Notes: generated from the letters alone by a model not told the origin. DNA of 64,000 nt from DASUPK01 sp963782345 (GCA_963782345.1 CAWAJF010000007.1:248001-312000), one strand, 5' to 3'. Positions 30,829 to 40,931 are shown, counted from the stretch's first letter. Made by a program: numbers and translations.

Positions 30829-32568
30829 CTAGGCTCCCGCGGCGCCGGCCGCTTCGGCCCGCGCGCGAGCACTCCGCCGCAGCACGTGGCGGTCCCCGTG
30901 CCGGATGGTGAGGTGGCAGGAGTCCAGATGCTCGAGCAGGGCCTGCGCGTACTTGCGGCTCGTCCCCAGCAGGTCCTTGACCTCGGCGAGTGAGATCTCG
31001 CCTCCCGACTCCGCGGCGGCATCGAGGAGCCGCCGCCGCAACTCGTCGAGCACGACCGCCTCGTAGTAGACATCCGGCTTCACGCGAACGGCTCTGCCTG
31101 CGGCGACCAGGGACTCCAGACCGGCCAGGGCACCGGCACGCGCGCAGCCGAGCTCCTCGGCGAGCGCGGCCGAGGACCGAGGCGAGGCGCCATCCGCGCG
31201 GATCAGCTCGAGCGTGCGGAGCGCCCGCTCGTCGGGCGGAGCGAGGGCGGGTTCCTCGCGCAGATCGCTCGCGGCGGCCGAGGCCGGCCTCAGCAGTCCG
31301 TTGCGCTCCTCGACTCTGCCCGCCGCGAGCAGCTCGCTCACCGCGAGACGGCATCTCTCGGGCGCCCACCGGCGCCGGGCGGGCCCCAGCAGGGGAATGG
31401 CCTCCCAGCGCCTGGGATCCGCGGGGACGCCCGCCGGGGCCTCACTCAGGGCGATCTCGAGAAGCTCACCCGGCGAGCCATTTGCGATCAGGCTGAGGCG
31501 CTCGCTCGCTCGCCCCGGCCCGTGCCGCGCCGGGTTGGGATCGATCACCGTGCCGCCGCCCAGGGTCTCGGGCGGGGCGATCCGGCGGACGACGAACCGA
31601 TCCCCGGCCCCGGCGATCAGGGGGGACTCGAGCCGGAGCTGGGCCACCCCGTCGTCCAGCGCGACGATGCGCGCGGGGGCATGCCGGGTGCCGTGATGGA
31701 CCTGCACCCGCCGCTCGTCGTCACCGAGGTCGAGCGGGCCCTCGAAGCTCACGTCGAGCCGGTATGACGCCCGGAGCGCGGCACCGCTCGAGCAGACGAC
31801 GTCGCCGCGGGAGATCCGGTCGCGGCCGGGGCCCGCGAGGTTCAGGGCGACCCGCTGCCCGGCGTCCACCCGGTCGACCGGCCTGTCGTGCACCTCGATG
31901 GAGCGAATCCGCAGGTCGATGTCGCGGGGCAGGACTCGCACCGTATCCCCCGCCACCAGCTCGCCCGACCAGAGCGTGCCGGTGACCACGGTCCCGATGC
32001 CGCGCAGCGAGAAGACGCGATCCACGTGGAGGACCGCGGGCTCCTCCCAGAGCGGCTCGGGCCGGCGCTGCTCGGCGAGCTCGGCGGCCTCCTCCAGCGC
32101 CACCATCAGGCCCTCCAGCCCATCGCCGGTCCTGGCGCTCACCTCCACGGGCGGCGCGTCGATCAGCTCGCGCGCTTCGACCGCGGAGCGGCTGCGGCGC
32201 TCCGGCTTCGCGAGATCGCATCGGGTCAGCACCACGACTCCCGTCTCCACCCCGAGCGCTTCCAGGACGGTGAGGTGCTCGCGCGTCTGCGGCATCACGC
32301 CCTCGTCCGCCGCGATCACCATCAGGAAGAGATCGATGCCGCTCGCCCCGGCGACCATCGTCCGGACCAGGGCCTCGTGCCCCGGGACGTCGATGACGCT
32401 CAGCTTGTGCCCGCCGGGCAGTGCGAGCTGCGCGTAGCCGAGCTCGATCGAGATCCCACGCCGGTGCTCCTCCTCGAGGCGATCTGTGTCCTTGCCGGTC
32501 AGCGCACCGATCAGGGCGGTCTTCCCGTGGTCGATGTGCCCGGCCGTTCCGAGCGTCAGCGGCCGCAT
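30829..32568 (-). CDS. selB: Selenocysteine-specific elongation factor SelB
   Basis: SelB carries Sec-tRNA to UGA codons marked by a SECIS hairpin. The 579-residue product has the GTPase motifs GTAGHIDHGKTALIGALTG, RRGISIELGYA, DVPGHEALVRTMVAGA and TRCDLA. Beta-barrel domains follow, then C-terminal winged helices (FALAEELGCARAG-like and GEISLAEVKDLLGTSRKYAQ) that bind SECIS RNA. It overlaps the selA stop by one base (TGATG). Confidence 0.96.
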   Translation of the reverse strand: MRPLTLGTAGHIDHGKTALIGALTGKDTDRLEEEHRRGISIELGYAQLALPGGHKLSVIDVPGHEALVRTMVAGASGIDLFLMVIAADEGVMPQTREHLTVLEALGVETGVVVLTRCDLAKPERRSRSAVEARELIDAPPVEVSARTGDGLEGLMVALEEAAELAEQRRPEPLWEEPAVLHVDRVFSLRGIGTVVTGTLWSGELVAGDTVRVLPRDIDLRIRSIEVHDRPVDRVDAGQRVALNLAGPGRDRISRGDVVCSSGAALRASYRLDVSFEGPLDLGDDERRVQVHHGTRHAPARIVALDDGVAQLRLESPLIAGAGDRFVVRRIAPPETLGGGTVIDPNPARHGPGRASERLSLIANGSPGELLEIALSEAPAGVPADPRRWEAIPLLGPARRRWAPERCRLAVSELLAAGRVEERNGLLRPASAAASDLREEPALAPPDERALRTLELIRADGASPRSSAALAEELGCARAGALAGLESLVAAGRAVRVKPDVYYEAVVLDELRRRLLDAAAESGGEISLAEVKDLLGTSRKYAQALLEHLDSCHLTIRHGDRHVLRRSARARAEAAGAAGA

Positions 32569-33929
32569 CAGCGCAGTGCGGCGCGGATGGCGTCGCCGGC
32601 CCGCTCGGCCTCGGAGTCGCTCATCGTCCTCGGATCGAGGATCACCCTGCCGGCCGTGATCCGCGCGATCACCGGCGGCTCTCCCTCGCGGAGCCGGGAG
32701 GCGAGCGCCTCCGCTCCGAGCGGCCCCGGATCGACCACGCAGATCGGGCCCTCCAGCGTGATGAGCGGCAGCGAGCCACCGCCCGGTCGCGCCTCGCCGC
32801 GCTGGACGGCGGCCGAGGCGCCCGCCCGCTCAGCGATCACGGCGGCCCGCGGCCCGAGCTCCTCCTCGCTCGCGCCCAGCATTCGCAGGGCCGGGATCGA
32901 CTCCGGTCCGCGATCCCGGTACAGCCGCAGGCTCGCCTCGAGCGCCGCGATCTGCAGCTTGTCCAGGCGAAGCGCCCTGGCCAGCGGATGCCGGCGACAG
33001 CGCTCGATCTCCTCCCTGCTCCCGGCCAGGATTCCGGCTTGCGGCCCCCCGAGCAGCTTGTCCGCCGAGAAACAGACGACCGTGGCGCCGGACCGGAGGC
33101 GATCCGTGATCGCCGGCTCCCCCTCCAGGGGGTCGAGCGCTCCGGAGCCCAGGTCGTCGATCAGCGGGATTCCCTTCCCGGAGGCCAGCTTCGAGAGCTC
33201 GCGCACATCCACCTCCTCGACGAAGCCCACGGTGCGGAAGTTCGATTGGTGGACGATCATCAGAGCGCTCGTCCGCGGGCCGATCGCGTCCGCGTAGTCG
33301 GAGAGCCGCGTCCGGTTCGTCGTCCCCACCTCCACCAGCGACGCCCCTGACGCCTCCATCACCTCGGGGATCCGGAACGAGCCGCCGATCTCGACGAGCT
33401 GCCCCCGGCTGAGGATCACCTCCCCACCGCCCGCGAGCGCGCTCAGGGCGAGCAGGACGGCGGCGGCGTTGTTGTTGACGGCGATCGCCGCCTCGGCCCC
33501 GGTCAGCTCCCGTACCAGCGGCTCGATGTGGCCGTGGCGGCTGCCCCGCTCGCCATCGGCCAGGTTCAGCTCGAGGTTGGAGTAGCCGGCGGAGATCTCC
33601 GCGGCGGCCTTCGCCGCCTCCGGAGCGAGCGGAGCGCGGCCGAGGTTGGTGTGGAGGATCACTCCGGTCGCGTTGACCACCGGCCTGAGGCTGCCGCGCT
33701 CCAGCCGTGCGGCGCGTTCCCGCGCGCCCGCCTCGAGCGCGGCGAGGTTCGCATCCGCCCCGTCGCCGGCCAGGATGCGGTCCCGCGCCAGGTCGATCTC
33801 CTCCCGCGCCGCCGCGATCGCGACGTGACGCGAGACGCCGGTGAGCCCGGAGGCAAGCCTCTCCACCGCGGGCAGCGCCCGCAGCTTCTCCACTTGTTCC
33901 TCGCCCTCGGAGGCGGGTGTCTTGGGCAT
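32568..33929 (-). CDS. selA: L-seryl-tRNA(Sec) selenium transferase SelA
   Basis: SelA converts Ser-tRNA-Sec to Sec-tRNA-Sec with selenophosphate. From the ATG at 33929 (MPKTPASEGEEQVEKLRALP) the product has 453 residues, the usual size. It carries VVNATGVILHTNLGRAPLA, EAAIAVNNNAAAVLLALSAL, PLIDDLGSGALDPL and the PLP lysine in VCFSADKLLGGPQAGI. The frame stays open upstream, but that part would overlap selD. selA, selB and selC form one transcription unit divergent from selD. Confidence 0.96.
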   Translation of the reverse strand: MPKTPASEGEEQVEKLRALPAVERLASGLTGVSRHVAIAAAREEIDLARDRILAGDGADANLAALEAGARERAARLERGSLRPVVNATGVILHTNLGRAPLAPEAAKAAAEISAGYSNLELNLADGERGSRHGHIEPLVRELTGAEAAIAVNNNAAAVLLALSALAGGGEVILSRGQLVEIGGSFRIPEVMEASGASLVEVGTTNRTRLSDYADAIGPRTSALMIVHQSNFRTVGFVEEVDVRELSKLASGKGIPLIDDLGSGALDPLEGEPAITDRLRSGATVVCFSADKLLGGPQAGILAGSREEIERCRRHPLARALRLDKLQIAALEASLRLYRDRGPESIPALRMLGASEEELGPRAAVIAERAGASAAVQRGEARPGGGSLPLITLEGPICVVDPGPLGAEALASRLREGEPPVIARITAGRVILDPRTMSDSEAERAGDAIRAALR

Positions 33930-33972
33930 GTCGCGACGTCTGAACCTTGCGACTCCTGGGTACCCGCTAAGC

Positions 33973-34995
33973 GTGGAACTCCAAACGGGGGCGGTGCGAC
34001 TGACCGAGTTCGCGCATGGCGCGGGCTGCGCATGCAAGATCGGCCCGGGCGAGCTGCGGTCGCTGCTCGGGGACTCTGACGGCTCCGCCGACCCCAGGCT
34101 TCTGGTTGGGTCCGAGACCTCGGACGACGCGGCCGTCTACCGCCTCACCGGCGAGCTGGCCCTGGTGCAGACCGCCGACTTCTTCACCCCGATCGTCGAC
34201 GACCCGTACGACTTCGGCCGTGTTGCCGCCGCCAATGCCCTCTCCGACATCTACGCGATGGGTGGGGAGCCCCGACTGGCGCTCAACCTCGTCGCCTTCC
34301 CGCTGGGGGAACTCGGGCAGGAGATCCTCCGCCGGATCCTCGCGGGCGGCGCGGCGATCGCCGAGGAGGCCGGCGTCGAGATCGCCGGCGGCCACTCGAT
34401 CGACGATCCCGAGCCGAAGTACGGAATGGCCGTGACCGGGGTCGTCCACCCGGAGCGCTTTCTCTCGAACTCGGGCGCGCGGCCGGGAGATGCGCTCCAC
34501 CTGACGAAGCCGCTCGGCGCCGGGCTGATCACCACCGCCGCGAAGCGGGGGGTCGCGGATGAGGAGACCGTGGCGGGCGCGATCGAGACGATGACCGAGC
34601 TCAACAGGGACGCCTCGGTGGCGGCAATCGAGGCGGGCGCGAGCGCGATGACCGACGTCACGGGCTTCGGCCTGCTGGGCCATCTGCACGAGCTCTGCGA
34701 GGCGAGCCGGGTGTCGGCCGAGCTCGAATCCGAAGCGGTCCCCGCAATCGACGGCGCACTCGAGCTCGCTGAGGACGAGGGCTGCCATGCCGGAGGCAGC
34801 CGCCGCAACCGTGAGTACGCGGCGGCGTTCACCAGCTACTCGGACGCCGTTTCCGGGTCGCGTCGCTTTCTGCTCGCCGATGCGATGACCTCGGGCGGTC
34901 TGCTGGTCGCGGTCCCGCCAGGCGACGGAGCGGCTCCGGGAGTCAGGATCGGGACGATCACCGACGGCCCTGCCGGTCACGTGGCCATCGTCTAG
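33973..34995 (+). CDS. selD: Selenide, water dikinase SelD
   Basis: SelD makes selenophosphate from selenide and ATP. I use the GTG at 33973 (VELQTGAVRLTEFAHGAG), 43 bases from the divergent selA start, giving 340 residues; the frame also extends further upstream. The active-site stretch is HGAGCACKIGPGEL with Cys19 (codon TGC) where some species have Sec, so this copy does not depend on Sec. Other motifs are ALVQTADFFTPIVDDPYDFG, NALSDIYAMGG and MTDVTGFGLLGHLHELCEAS. Confidence 0.95.
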   Translation: MELQTGAVRLTEFAHGAGCACKIGPGELRSLLGDSDGSADPRLLVGSETSDDAAVYRLTGELALVQTADFFTPIVDDPYDFGRVAAANALSDIYAMGGEPRLALNLVAFPLGELGQEILRRILAGGAAIAEEAGVEIAGGHSIDDPEPKYGMAVTGVVHPERFLSNSGARPGDALHLTKPLGAGLITTAAKRGVADEETVAGAIETMTELNRDASVAAIEAGASAMTDVTGFGLLGHLHELCEASRVSAELESEAVPAIDGALELAEDEGCHAGGSRRNREYAAAFTSYSDAVSGSRRFLLADAMTSGGLLVAVPPGDGAAPGVRIGTITDGPAGHVAIV

Positions 34996-35004
34996 TCCCC
35001 GGCT

Positions 35005-36087
35005 CTAGCCGGTGATCGCGGTTCCCTCGATCCCGGCTTCCCGCCTTCGCTCCTCGACCCGCTCGCGCTGAGGGCCCACGGTCTGACGGGGGTCCTCGGC
35101 GGAGGCGAAGCCGGCCTTGAAGGTCGACCACCGCTTGCAGACCGCTCCGGCCAGCAGCAGTGTGCCGCCCAACACGGCGGCCGAGCGCCGGCGGCCGCCC
35201 GCCGCCATCAGCGCCGCTCCGGCGACGGTCAGCCCCCGGGAGAGCTTGTCGTAGGTGCCGGCATCCCCCTGCTTGTACGACTGGGAGAGCTCGCCGAGTC
35301 GGTGCTCCATCACCTGCGCCGAGGCGATCTCCGCGACGGCTCCGCCGATCGCCAGGCGCCGGGCGGGACCGGCGTAGCGGGTAGGCGTGAGCACCGCCGC
35401 GGCCGCTCCGGCGCTGGTGGCGGCGCCGGCGGCGAAGACGAGCGGCAGCTCTCGCCGTGCCTCGCTCCAGACGGGGATGGCGGAGTTCGAGATCAGCACC
35501 GCCGTGTAGGTCGAGAGCGGCAGGCCGAGGAGTGCCGCGATCGGTGCCGCCCGCCGGCCCAGCCCCTTGGGGAAGCCGATCAGGCTGGCGGCGGCCGCCG
35601 GCGTGACGGCCGCGCTGTTCGCCATCAGCAGCCACGAGCCGACGCTCATCGGTGAGGTCACCTTGAAGACGCGCAGCATGTTGAAGAAGCGCTCCGGGCG
35701 GCCGAGATCGAGGATCAGCAGGATCGGGCTGACCGAGATCCCGGTGAGGGCGAGGAACCAGGAGCGCCGCGCGAGCCGGCGATTGCCCGACACCGAGGCG
35801 AGGTAGGCGAGAGCCGACGACGCGCCCCCGAGTCCGCCGGTGAAGAAGTACCAGGGGATCTCCGGCTTCCAGACCGGCTCCTTGACGACGGGGCGGTCGT
35901 AGTAGGTCCGGGGACGGTCCTTCGGGACCATCGGGATCTCCTTCGCCCCGCGGTCCCTGCCGACACCGCTTCGCGTCCCCTGCGTGGAGTGCGGGCCCTC
36001 CCCGGAGGAGGCGCCATGGACATAGGTGTCGCCGTCGGTCGCGGCCCGGACGTCGCCGCGCGTGCCCTCCGCCTCTCCGTCGGTCAT
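35005..36087 (-). CDS. NrfD/PsrC-type membrane subunit of formate dehydrogenase
   Basis: The 360-residue product has a hydrophilic N-terminal 70 residues and then about eight membrane segments (IPWYFFTGGLGGASSALAYL, FLALTGISVSPILLILDLGR, MSVGSWLLMANSAAVTPAAA, LPLSTYTAVLISNSAIPVWS). LDLGRPERFFNMLRVFK and SPMSVGSW are NrfD-family signatures. It would anchor the complex and pass electrons to or from quinone. Its ATG overlaps the stop of the Fe-S subunit (ATGA). It replaces the cytochrome b subunit found in E. coli Fdn/Fdo. Confidence 0.9.
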   Translation of the reverse strand: MTDGEAEGTRGDVRAATDGDTYVHGASSGEGPHSTQGTRSGVGRDRGAKEIPMVPKDRPRTYYDRPVVKEPVWKPEIPWYFFTGGLGGASSALAYLASVSGNRRLARRSWFLALTGISVSPILLILDLGRPERFFNMLRVFKVTSPMSVGSWLLMANSAAVTPAAAASLIGFPKGLGRRAAPIAALLGLPLSTYTAVLISNSAIPVWSEARRELPLVFAAGAATSAGAAAAVLTPTRYAGPARRLAIGGAVAEIASAQVMEHRLGELSQSYKQGDAGTYDKLSRGLTVAGAALMAAGGRRRSAAVLGGTLLLAGAVCKRWSTFKAGFASAEDPRQTVGPQRERVEERRREAGIEGTAITG

Positions 36088-36998
36088 CTGCTTCCTCCGA
36101 TGAAGGTGGCAACAACGCCGCCGGCAAGCGCCAGAGCGGCGATTCCGGCCGCGGCCCAGTTCTCGCCGAGGCGGCGGGTCGTCGCCACCGGGTCCGGCGG
36201 CAGCCGGTAGGTCTCCGGCTCGTCCATCAGCAGGAAGAATGCGCCGAAGCCTCCGACGCCGTCGTCGTCGTCGTGTCCGTAGAGCCGAGCCTCGCCGTTG
36301 CCGCGCTCGTGCAGCTTCTCCACCCGCGCCGACGCGCGCTCGCGGAGCTCGTCGAGCTCGCCGAACTGGATCGAGTCCGTCGGGCAGGCCTGCGCGCAGG
36401 CGGGCTCCATGTCGTCCTGGATCCGGTCGTAGCAGAGGGTGCACTTCCAGACCCGCCCGTCCCCCTCGCGCTGGTCGAGCACGCCGAAGGGGCAGGCGAC
36501 GACGCAGTACCCGCAGCCGTTGCAGATGTCCTCCTGCACCACCACGGTGCCGAACTCCGAACGGAAGATCGATCCCGTGGGGCAGACGTCGAGGCAGGCG
36601 GCCTCCGAGCAGTGCTTGCAGACGTCGGAGCTCATCAACCAGCGGAAGCCCCGGTCGTCCTCCTGCGTATCGACCCCCTGATCGACGAGCTGCTGGCGCT
36701 GGGCCTCCTTCACCCACGAGTCGGGCGCCGAGCTGGCGACGCCGTCGACCTCCACCCGCTGCTCGATGAACGCGACGTGGCGCCACCGGTTCGCGCCGAG
36801 CTCGGCCGAGTTGTCGTACGAGGTGCCGGTGAAGCCGTTCGGGTCCTCGGGGACCTGATTCCACTCCTTGCAGGCGACCTCGCAGGCCTTGCACCCGATG
36901 CAGACCGACGTGTCGGTGAAGAAGCCGACCCGGGGCTTGGCCTCGCCGTCGTAGCTGTCGGGCCAGGTGGGGGTCTCGAGAACCGTGGCCGGGCTCAT
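36084..36998 (-). CDS. fdhB: Formate dehydrogenase iron-sulfur subunit
   Basis: The 304-residue protein binds four [4Fe-4S] clusters: CIGCKACEVACKEWN, CKHCSEAACLDVCPTGS, CNGCGYCVVACPFG and CTLCYDR...ACAQACPTDSI. One C-terminal membrane helix follows (AAGIAALALAGGVVATFIGG), the arrangement of FdnH/FdoH. It links the catalytic subunit to the membrane partner. It overlaps both neighbours by four bases. Confidence 0.95.
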   Translation of the reverse strand: MSPATVLETPTWPDSYDGEAKPRVGFFTDTSVCIGCKACEVACKEWNQVPEDPNGFTGTSYDNSAELGANRWRHVAFIEQRVEVDGVASSAPDSWVKEAQRQQLVDQGVDTQEDDRGFRWLMSSDVCKHCSEAACLDVCPTGSIFRSEFGTVVVQEDICNGCGYCVVACPFGVLDQREGDGRVWKCTLCYDRIQDDMEPACAQACPTDSIQFGELDELRERASARVEKLHERGNGEARLYGHDDDDGVGGFGAFFLLMDEPETYRLPPDPVATTRRLGENWAAAGIAALALAGGVVATFIGGSR

Positions 36999-39900
36999 CT
37001 GGAGTCTCCCTCCGGCGCGTGCACCCGGGCATGGTGGGCGGCGACGAACTCCGGCAGAGCGGCGCCGCGGGGCCGGCGCCCGGGAAGGATGTCGGCGCTC
37101 GCGGCCTTCACCTCCTGGATGTGGACGTTCGGATCGAGGACGATCGAGAAGAGGTCGTTGGCGGAGTCGCCCTTGCTGGCCCCCGCGTAGCCCCAGTGAT
37201 ACGGCAGGCCGATCTGGTGGATCTCGCGGCCGTCGAAGCGCAGCGGCTTGATCCGCTCGGTGACCATCACGCGCGCCTCGATCGCCGTTCGGCTGGTCAC
37301 GATCGTCGCCCAGCCGCCGTGCTCGAGGTTGCGCATCGCCGCGAGCTCCGGGCTGACCTCGCAGAAGAACTCGGGCTGGAGCTCCGCGAGATAGGGGACC
37401 GACCGGCTCATCCCCCCGGCCGTGTGATGCTCGGTGAGCCGGTAGGAGGTGATCACGAACGGGTAGACCTCGGCTCCGGGCTCGCTGCCGCTCGGGTTGT
37501 AGTCGTTGTCCTTGACCGGGAACTGCTGGCGCGCCGGGTTGGCCTGCTGCGCGTAGAGCAGGTTCTCGACCGGCGACTCATGCGGCTCGTAATGGGCCGG
37601 CATCGGCCCGTCGGCGAGCCCGCCCGGCACGAAGAGCCAGCCGCGGCCGTCGGCCTGCATGATGAAGGGCTCCTTGCCGTTCAGGGCCTCGGGGCCGGTG
37701 GCGCCGTCCGGAGGGTCGTAGTCGGGCGCCTTGTCGGCCTCGAAGTCGGGCGTGTCATGCCCGGTCCACTCTCCCTCGTCGGCGTCCCACCAGACGTAGC
37801 GCTTGCGCTCCGACCAGGGGTTGCCGTCGGGGTCGGCCGAGGCGCGGTTGTAGATGATCCGCCGGTTCGACGGCCAGGCCCAGGCCCACTCGGGGGCGAC
37901 CCAGCTCTGCTCGGATCCCGGCTTGCGGCGGGCGGTCTGGTTGACCCCGTCCGCGTAGCAGCCGCAATAGATCCAGCAGCCGCAGACCGTCGAACCGTCG
38001 TTCTTCAGCTCGGTATAGCTGGAGAGCGGGTTCCCCTCGGCGTCCCAGCCGTTGACCTCCCTGAGCACCGCGTCCGCGCTCGGCTCCTCCTGCGGGCCCT
38101 CGGTCGGGTAGTCCCAGGTCAGGTCCTTGATCGGGCGGTCGCGCTTGCGCCGGGAGCTCCGCAGCTTGTCGCGGATCCTCAACCCCAGGTGGTAGGTGAA
38201 CCAGAGATCCGAGCGGCAGTCGCCCTCGGGCTCCACCGCCTTGTGGTGCCACTGGAGCAGGCGCTGGGTGTTCGTGAAGCTGCCGTCCTTCTCGGTGTGG
38301 GCCGCGGCGGGGAGAAAGAAGACCTCGGTGCCGATGTTCTCCGTCTTCAGCTCACCGCTCTCGATCTCCGGCCCCTCCTTCCACCAGGTCGCGCTCTCGA
38401 TCTGCTGGAAGTCGCGCACCACAAGCCACTCGAGGCCTGCCATGGCGAGCCTATGCAGCCGCGAGTTGGAAGAGCCGACCGCCGGGTTCTCGCCGTAGAG
38501 GATGAAGCCCTTCACCTTCCCCTCACGCATCCCGAGGATGGTCGGATAGATGGAGTGGTCGCCGGTCAGCCGGGGCAGGTATTCGAAGGCCCAGTCGCTC
38601 TCCTCGGTTGCGGCGTCCCCGAACCAGGCCTTGAGCAGGCTGATCGTGTACGCGTCCATGTTTCCCCAGTAGCCCGTCGCCGGCGCGCTCATCTCGACGA
38701 AGTCCTGGAGCTTCTCGTTCCGATGCGCGTGTGGCATCGGGATGTAGCCGGGCAGGATGTTGTAGAGCGTCGGGATGTCCGTCGAGCCCTGGATCGAGGC
38801 GTGCCCGCGCAGCGCCAGGATCCCGCCGCCGGGTCGGCCCATGTTCCCGAGCAGCAGCTGGATGATCGCGGCGGTCCGGATGTACTGGACGCCGACGGTG
38901 TGCTGGGTCCAGCCCACGGAGTAGACGAACGCGGACGTCAGCTCCCGGCCGGAGTTCCGGCAGAGCGACTCGGCCACCTCGAGGAAGGTGTCCTGCGGGA
39001 TGCCGCAGATCCGCTCCACCATCTCCGGCGTGTAGCGGCTGTAGTGCTTCTTCAGCAGCTGGAGCACACAGCGCGGGTGCTTCATCTCCTCGTCGACGGA
39101 TGGCGGCATGCCGTGCTCGACGGCTCCGCGCTCCGCCGTCTCGCCCAGCTGCGAGCCCTCCTCGCGCTGGCCGGCCGCGGCGAACGGGGTCATCCCCTCG
39201 TACTGCCAGCTCTCGATGTCGTATGAGCCCTGCTCGGGGCGGAAGCCGGAGAAGACACCGTCCTCATCCTCGGTGTCACGGAAGTCCTCCCGGATGATCG
39301 TGGTCGCGTTCGTGTAGGTGCGGACGTATTCGGTGAAGTAGCGGTCGTTCTGGAGGATGTAGTTGATGATCCCGCCGAGGAAGGCGATGTCGGTCCCGGC
39401 GCGGATCGGGACGTGCAGGTCGGCGAGCGCGCTGGTGCGGGTGAAGCGCGGGTCGACGTGGATCACCTTCGCGCCGCGCTCCTTCGCCTCCATCACCCAT
39501 TGGAAGCCAACGGGGTGGCACTCGGCCATGTTCGAGCCCTCGATGACGATGCAGTCAGCGTTCTGGAGATCCTGCTGGAAGGTGGTTGCCCCACCGCGGC
39601 CGAACGAGGTCCCCAGACCGGGGACCGTGGAGCTGTGTCATATGCGCGCCTGGTTCTCGATCTGGATCGCCCCGAGCGCCGTGAACAGCTTCTTGATCAG
39701 GTAGTTCTCCTCGTTGTCCAGCGTCGCGCCGCCCAGCGTGGCGATTCCTAGCGTGCGATTGAGCTTGCCCTGCTCCTTGCTCTGGTCCTCCCACGTCTCC
39801 GCCCTGGCCTCGATGATCCGGTCCGCGATCATGTCCATCGCCTCGTCCAGGGAGAGCTCCTCCCATTCGGTCCCGTGCGGCCGGCGGTACTTGACCTTGT

Positions 39901-40201
39901 ACTCGCGGCTCGGGCTCTGCACGAGCTGCTGGGATGCGGCGCCCTTGGGGCAGAGCCTCCCCCGTGAGATGGGGCTGTCGGGGTCGCCCTCGATCTGGGT
40001 GACCTTCTCGTCCTTCACGTAGATCCGCTGCCCGCAGCCGACGGCGCAGTAGGGACAGATGGAGCGGACCATCCGGTCGGCGTCCTTCGTCCGCGGCTTC
40101 AGACGGGCCGATCGCTCGGACTTCGCCGCCGCTCCGCGCGCGGTCACGTCCCCGCGCAGCTGGCGGAACAGTGGCAGGTCGTTGATTGATCGCCCCGTCA
40201 A
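36995..40201 (-). CDS. fdhA: Selenocysteine-containing formate dehydrogenase catalytic subunit (in-frame TGA = Sec188)
   Basis: This Mo/W-bis-MGD enzyme oxidises formate to CO2. Read through the TGA at 39638-39640 the product has 1068 residues. The N-terminus binds a [4Fe-4S] cluster (SICPYCAVGCGQRIY, GRLCPKGA). The active site is QARI-Sec-HSSTVPGLGTSFGRGGAT, matching the ARVUHSPT pattern of FdnG-type enzymes, and SNMAECHPVGFQWV follows. Stopping at TGA would split the gene in two exactly at the active site. The start is a TTG after GAGGAG. No twin-arginine signal is visible, so the catalytic site probably faces the cytoplasm. Confidence 0.95.
39604..39640 (-). promoter_or_regulatory. Bacterial SECIS element with Sec-coding TGA
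   Basis: After the TGA (39640-39638) the mRNA forms a 7-bp stem GGTCCCC/GGGGACC closed by the loop GGTCT. The loop starts 18 bases after the TGA. As I recall it, the loop sequence and spacing match the E. coli fdhF SECIS recognised by SelB. Confidence 0.92.
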
Positions 40202-40289
40202 ATGGCTCCTCGTAGGTCAGCGGTGAGATACCCGCGCCCGGTGGGCGCAAACGAATCGGACATGGGCGTGGATTGGCTCGTCAGGGCCG

Positions 40290-40931
40290 TTACCGCTTCC
40301 CGTGCTGCGTGGGTCCTTCTGGCTTGCCTACGGACTGCTCAACCTGCTCGGGACAAGAGGGGCTCACGATCCCGGCGATGCCCTTCGCGGTCAGCCGTCC
40401 AAACACCGAGCCGACGAGCGCCCCGGCGACCACGTCTGCCGGATAGTGCACCCCCGTATGCACTCGCGAATAGGCGATCAGCGCTGCGATCGCACGCAGC
40501 GGGATCGCCGCGCGAGGCAGGACCTGCCCCACGCCGGCGGCGAACGCGAAGGCCGCGCCGGCATGGCCCGAGGGAAACGATGTGGATCGCGGTACCCGTA
40601 CCCGCCGAGCGACGGGGACCCGAGAGGCGAGCGGGTCCGGCCTGACCCGGCCGACCCGCTTGAGCCCGAGGTTGAGCACGGTCGCCGTGACGCCGGCCGC
40701 CGCGAGGCCGCTGAGGGCGGCCCGGCGCCCGCTCCGGCCTCTCGTCGTCGCCAGGACCAGCGAGGCGGCCAGCGAGATCTTCGAGTAGTCCGCCGCGCGG
40801 CTGAGGCGGTTCATCGCGACGTCGAGCGCCGGCGTCCGGGTCGCGGCGATCGCCGCGTAGATCGCCACGTCGATTCTCTCGGCCTCTCGCAGCAGGCGCA
40901 CCCGCCGCGGTGGGTGTCGCCTCACGGTCAT
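40290..40931 (-). CDS. PAP2-family membrane phosphatase
   Basis: The 213-residue protein has the three acid-phosphatase motifs KRVGRVRPDP, STSFPSGHAG and SRVHTGVHYPADVVAG (catalytic His and Asp) within four or five membrane segments. Likely substrates are lipid phosphates such as undecaprenyl pyrophosphate or phosphatidic acid. It is preceded on the plus strand by the divergent DUF4396 gene. Confidence 0.9.
   Translation of the reverse strand: MTVRRHPPRRVRLLREAERIDVAIYAAIAATRTPALDVAMNRLSRAADYSKISLAASLVLATTRGRSGRRAALSGLAAAGVTATVLNLGLKRVGRVRPDPLASRVPVARRVRVPRSTSFPSGHAGAAFAFAAGVGQVLPRAAIPLRAIAALIAYSRVHTGVHYPADVVAGALVGSVFGRLTAKGIAGIVSPSCPEQVEQSVGKPEGPTQHGKR

Noticed and set aside
34016..34060. 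SelD as a selenoprotein
   Set aside because: The active-site codon is TGC (Cys), not TGA, and no SECIS-like hairpin follows.
35005..37032. A 675-codon frame that joins upstream sequence to the NrfD subunit
   Set aside because: The first half is the out-of-frame shadow of the Fe-S subunit; a natural ATG overlaps that gene's stop at 36087.
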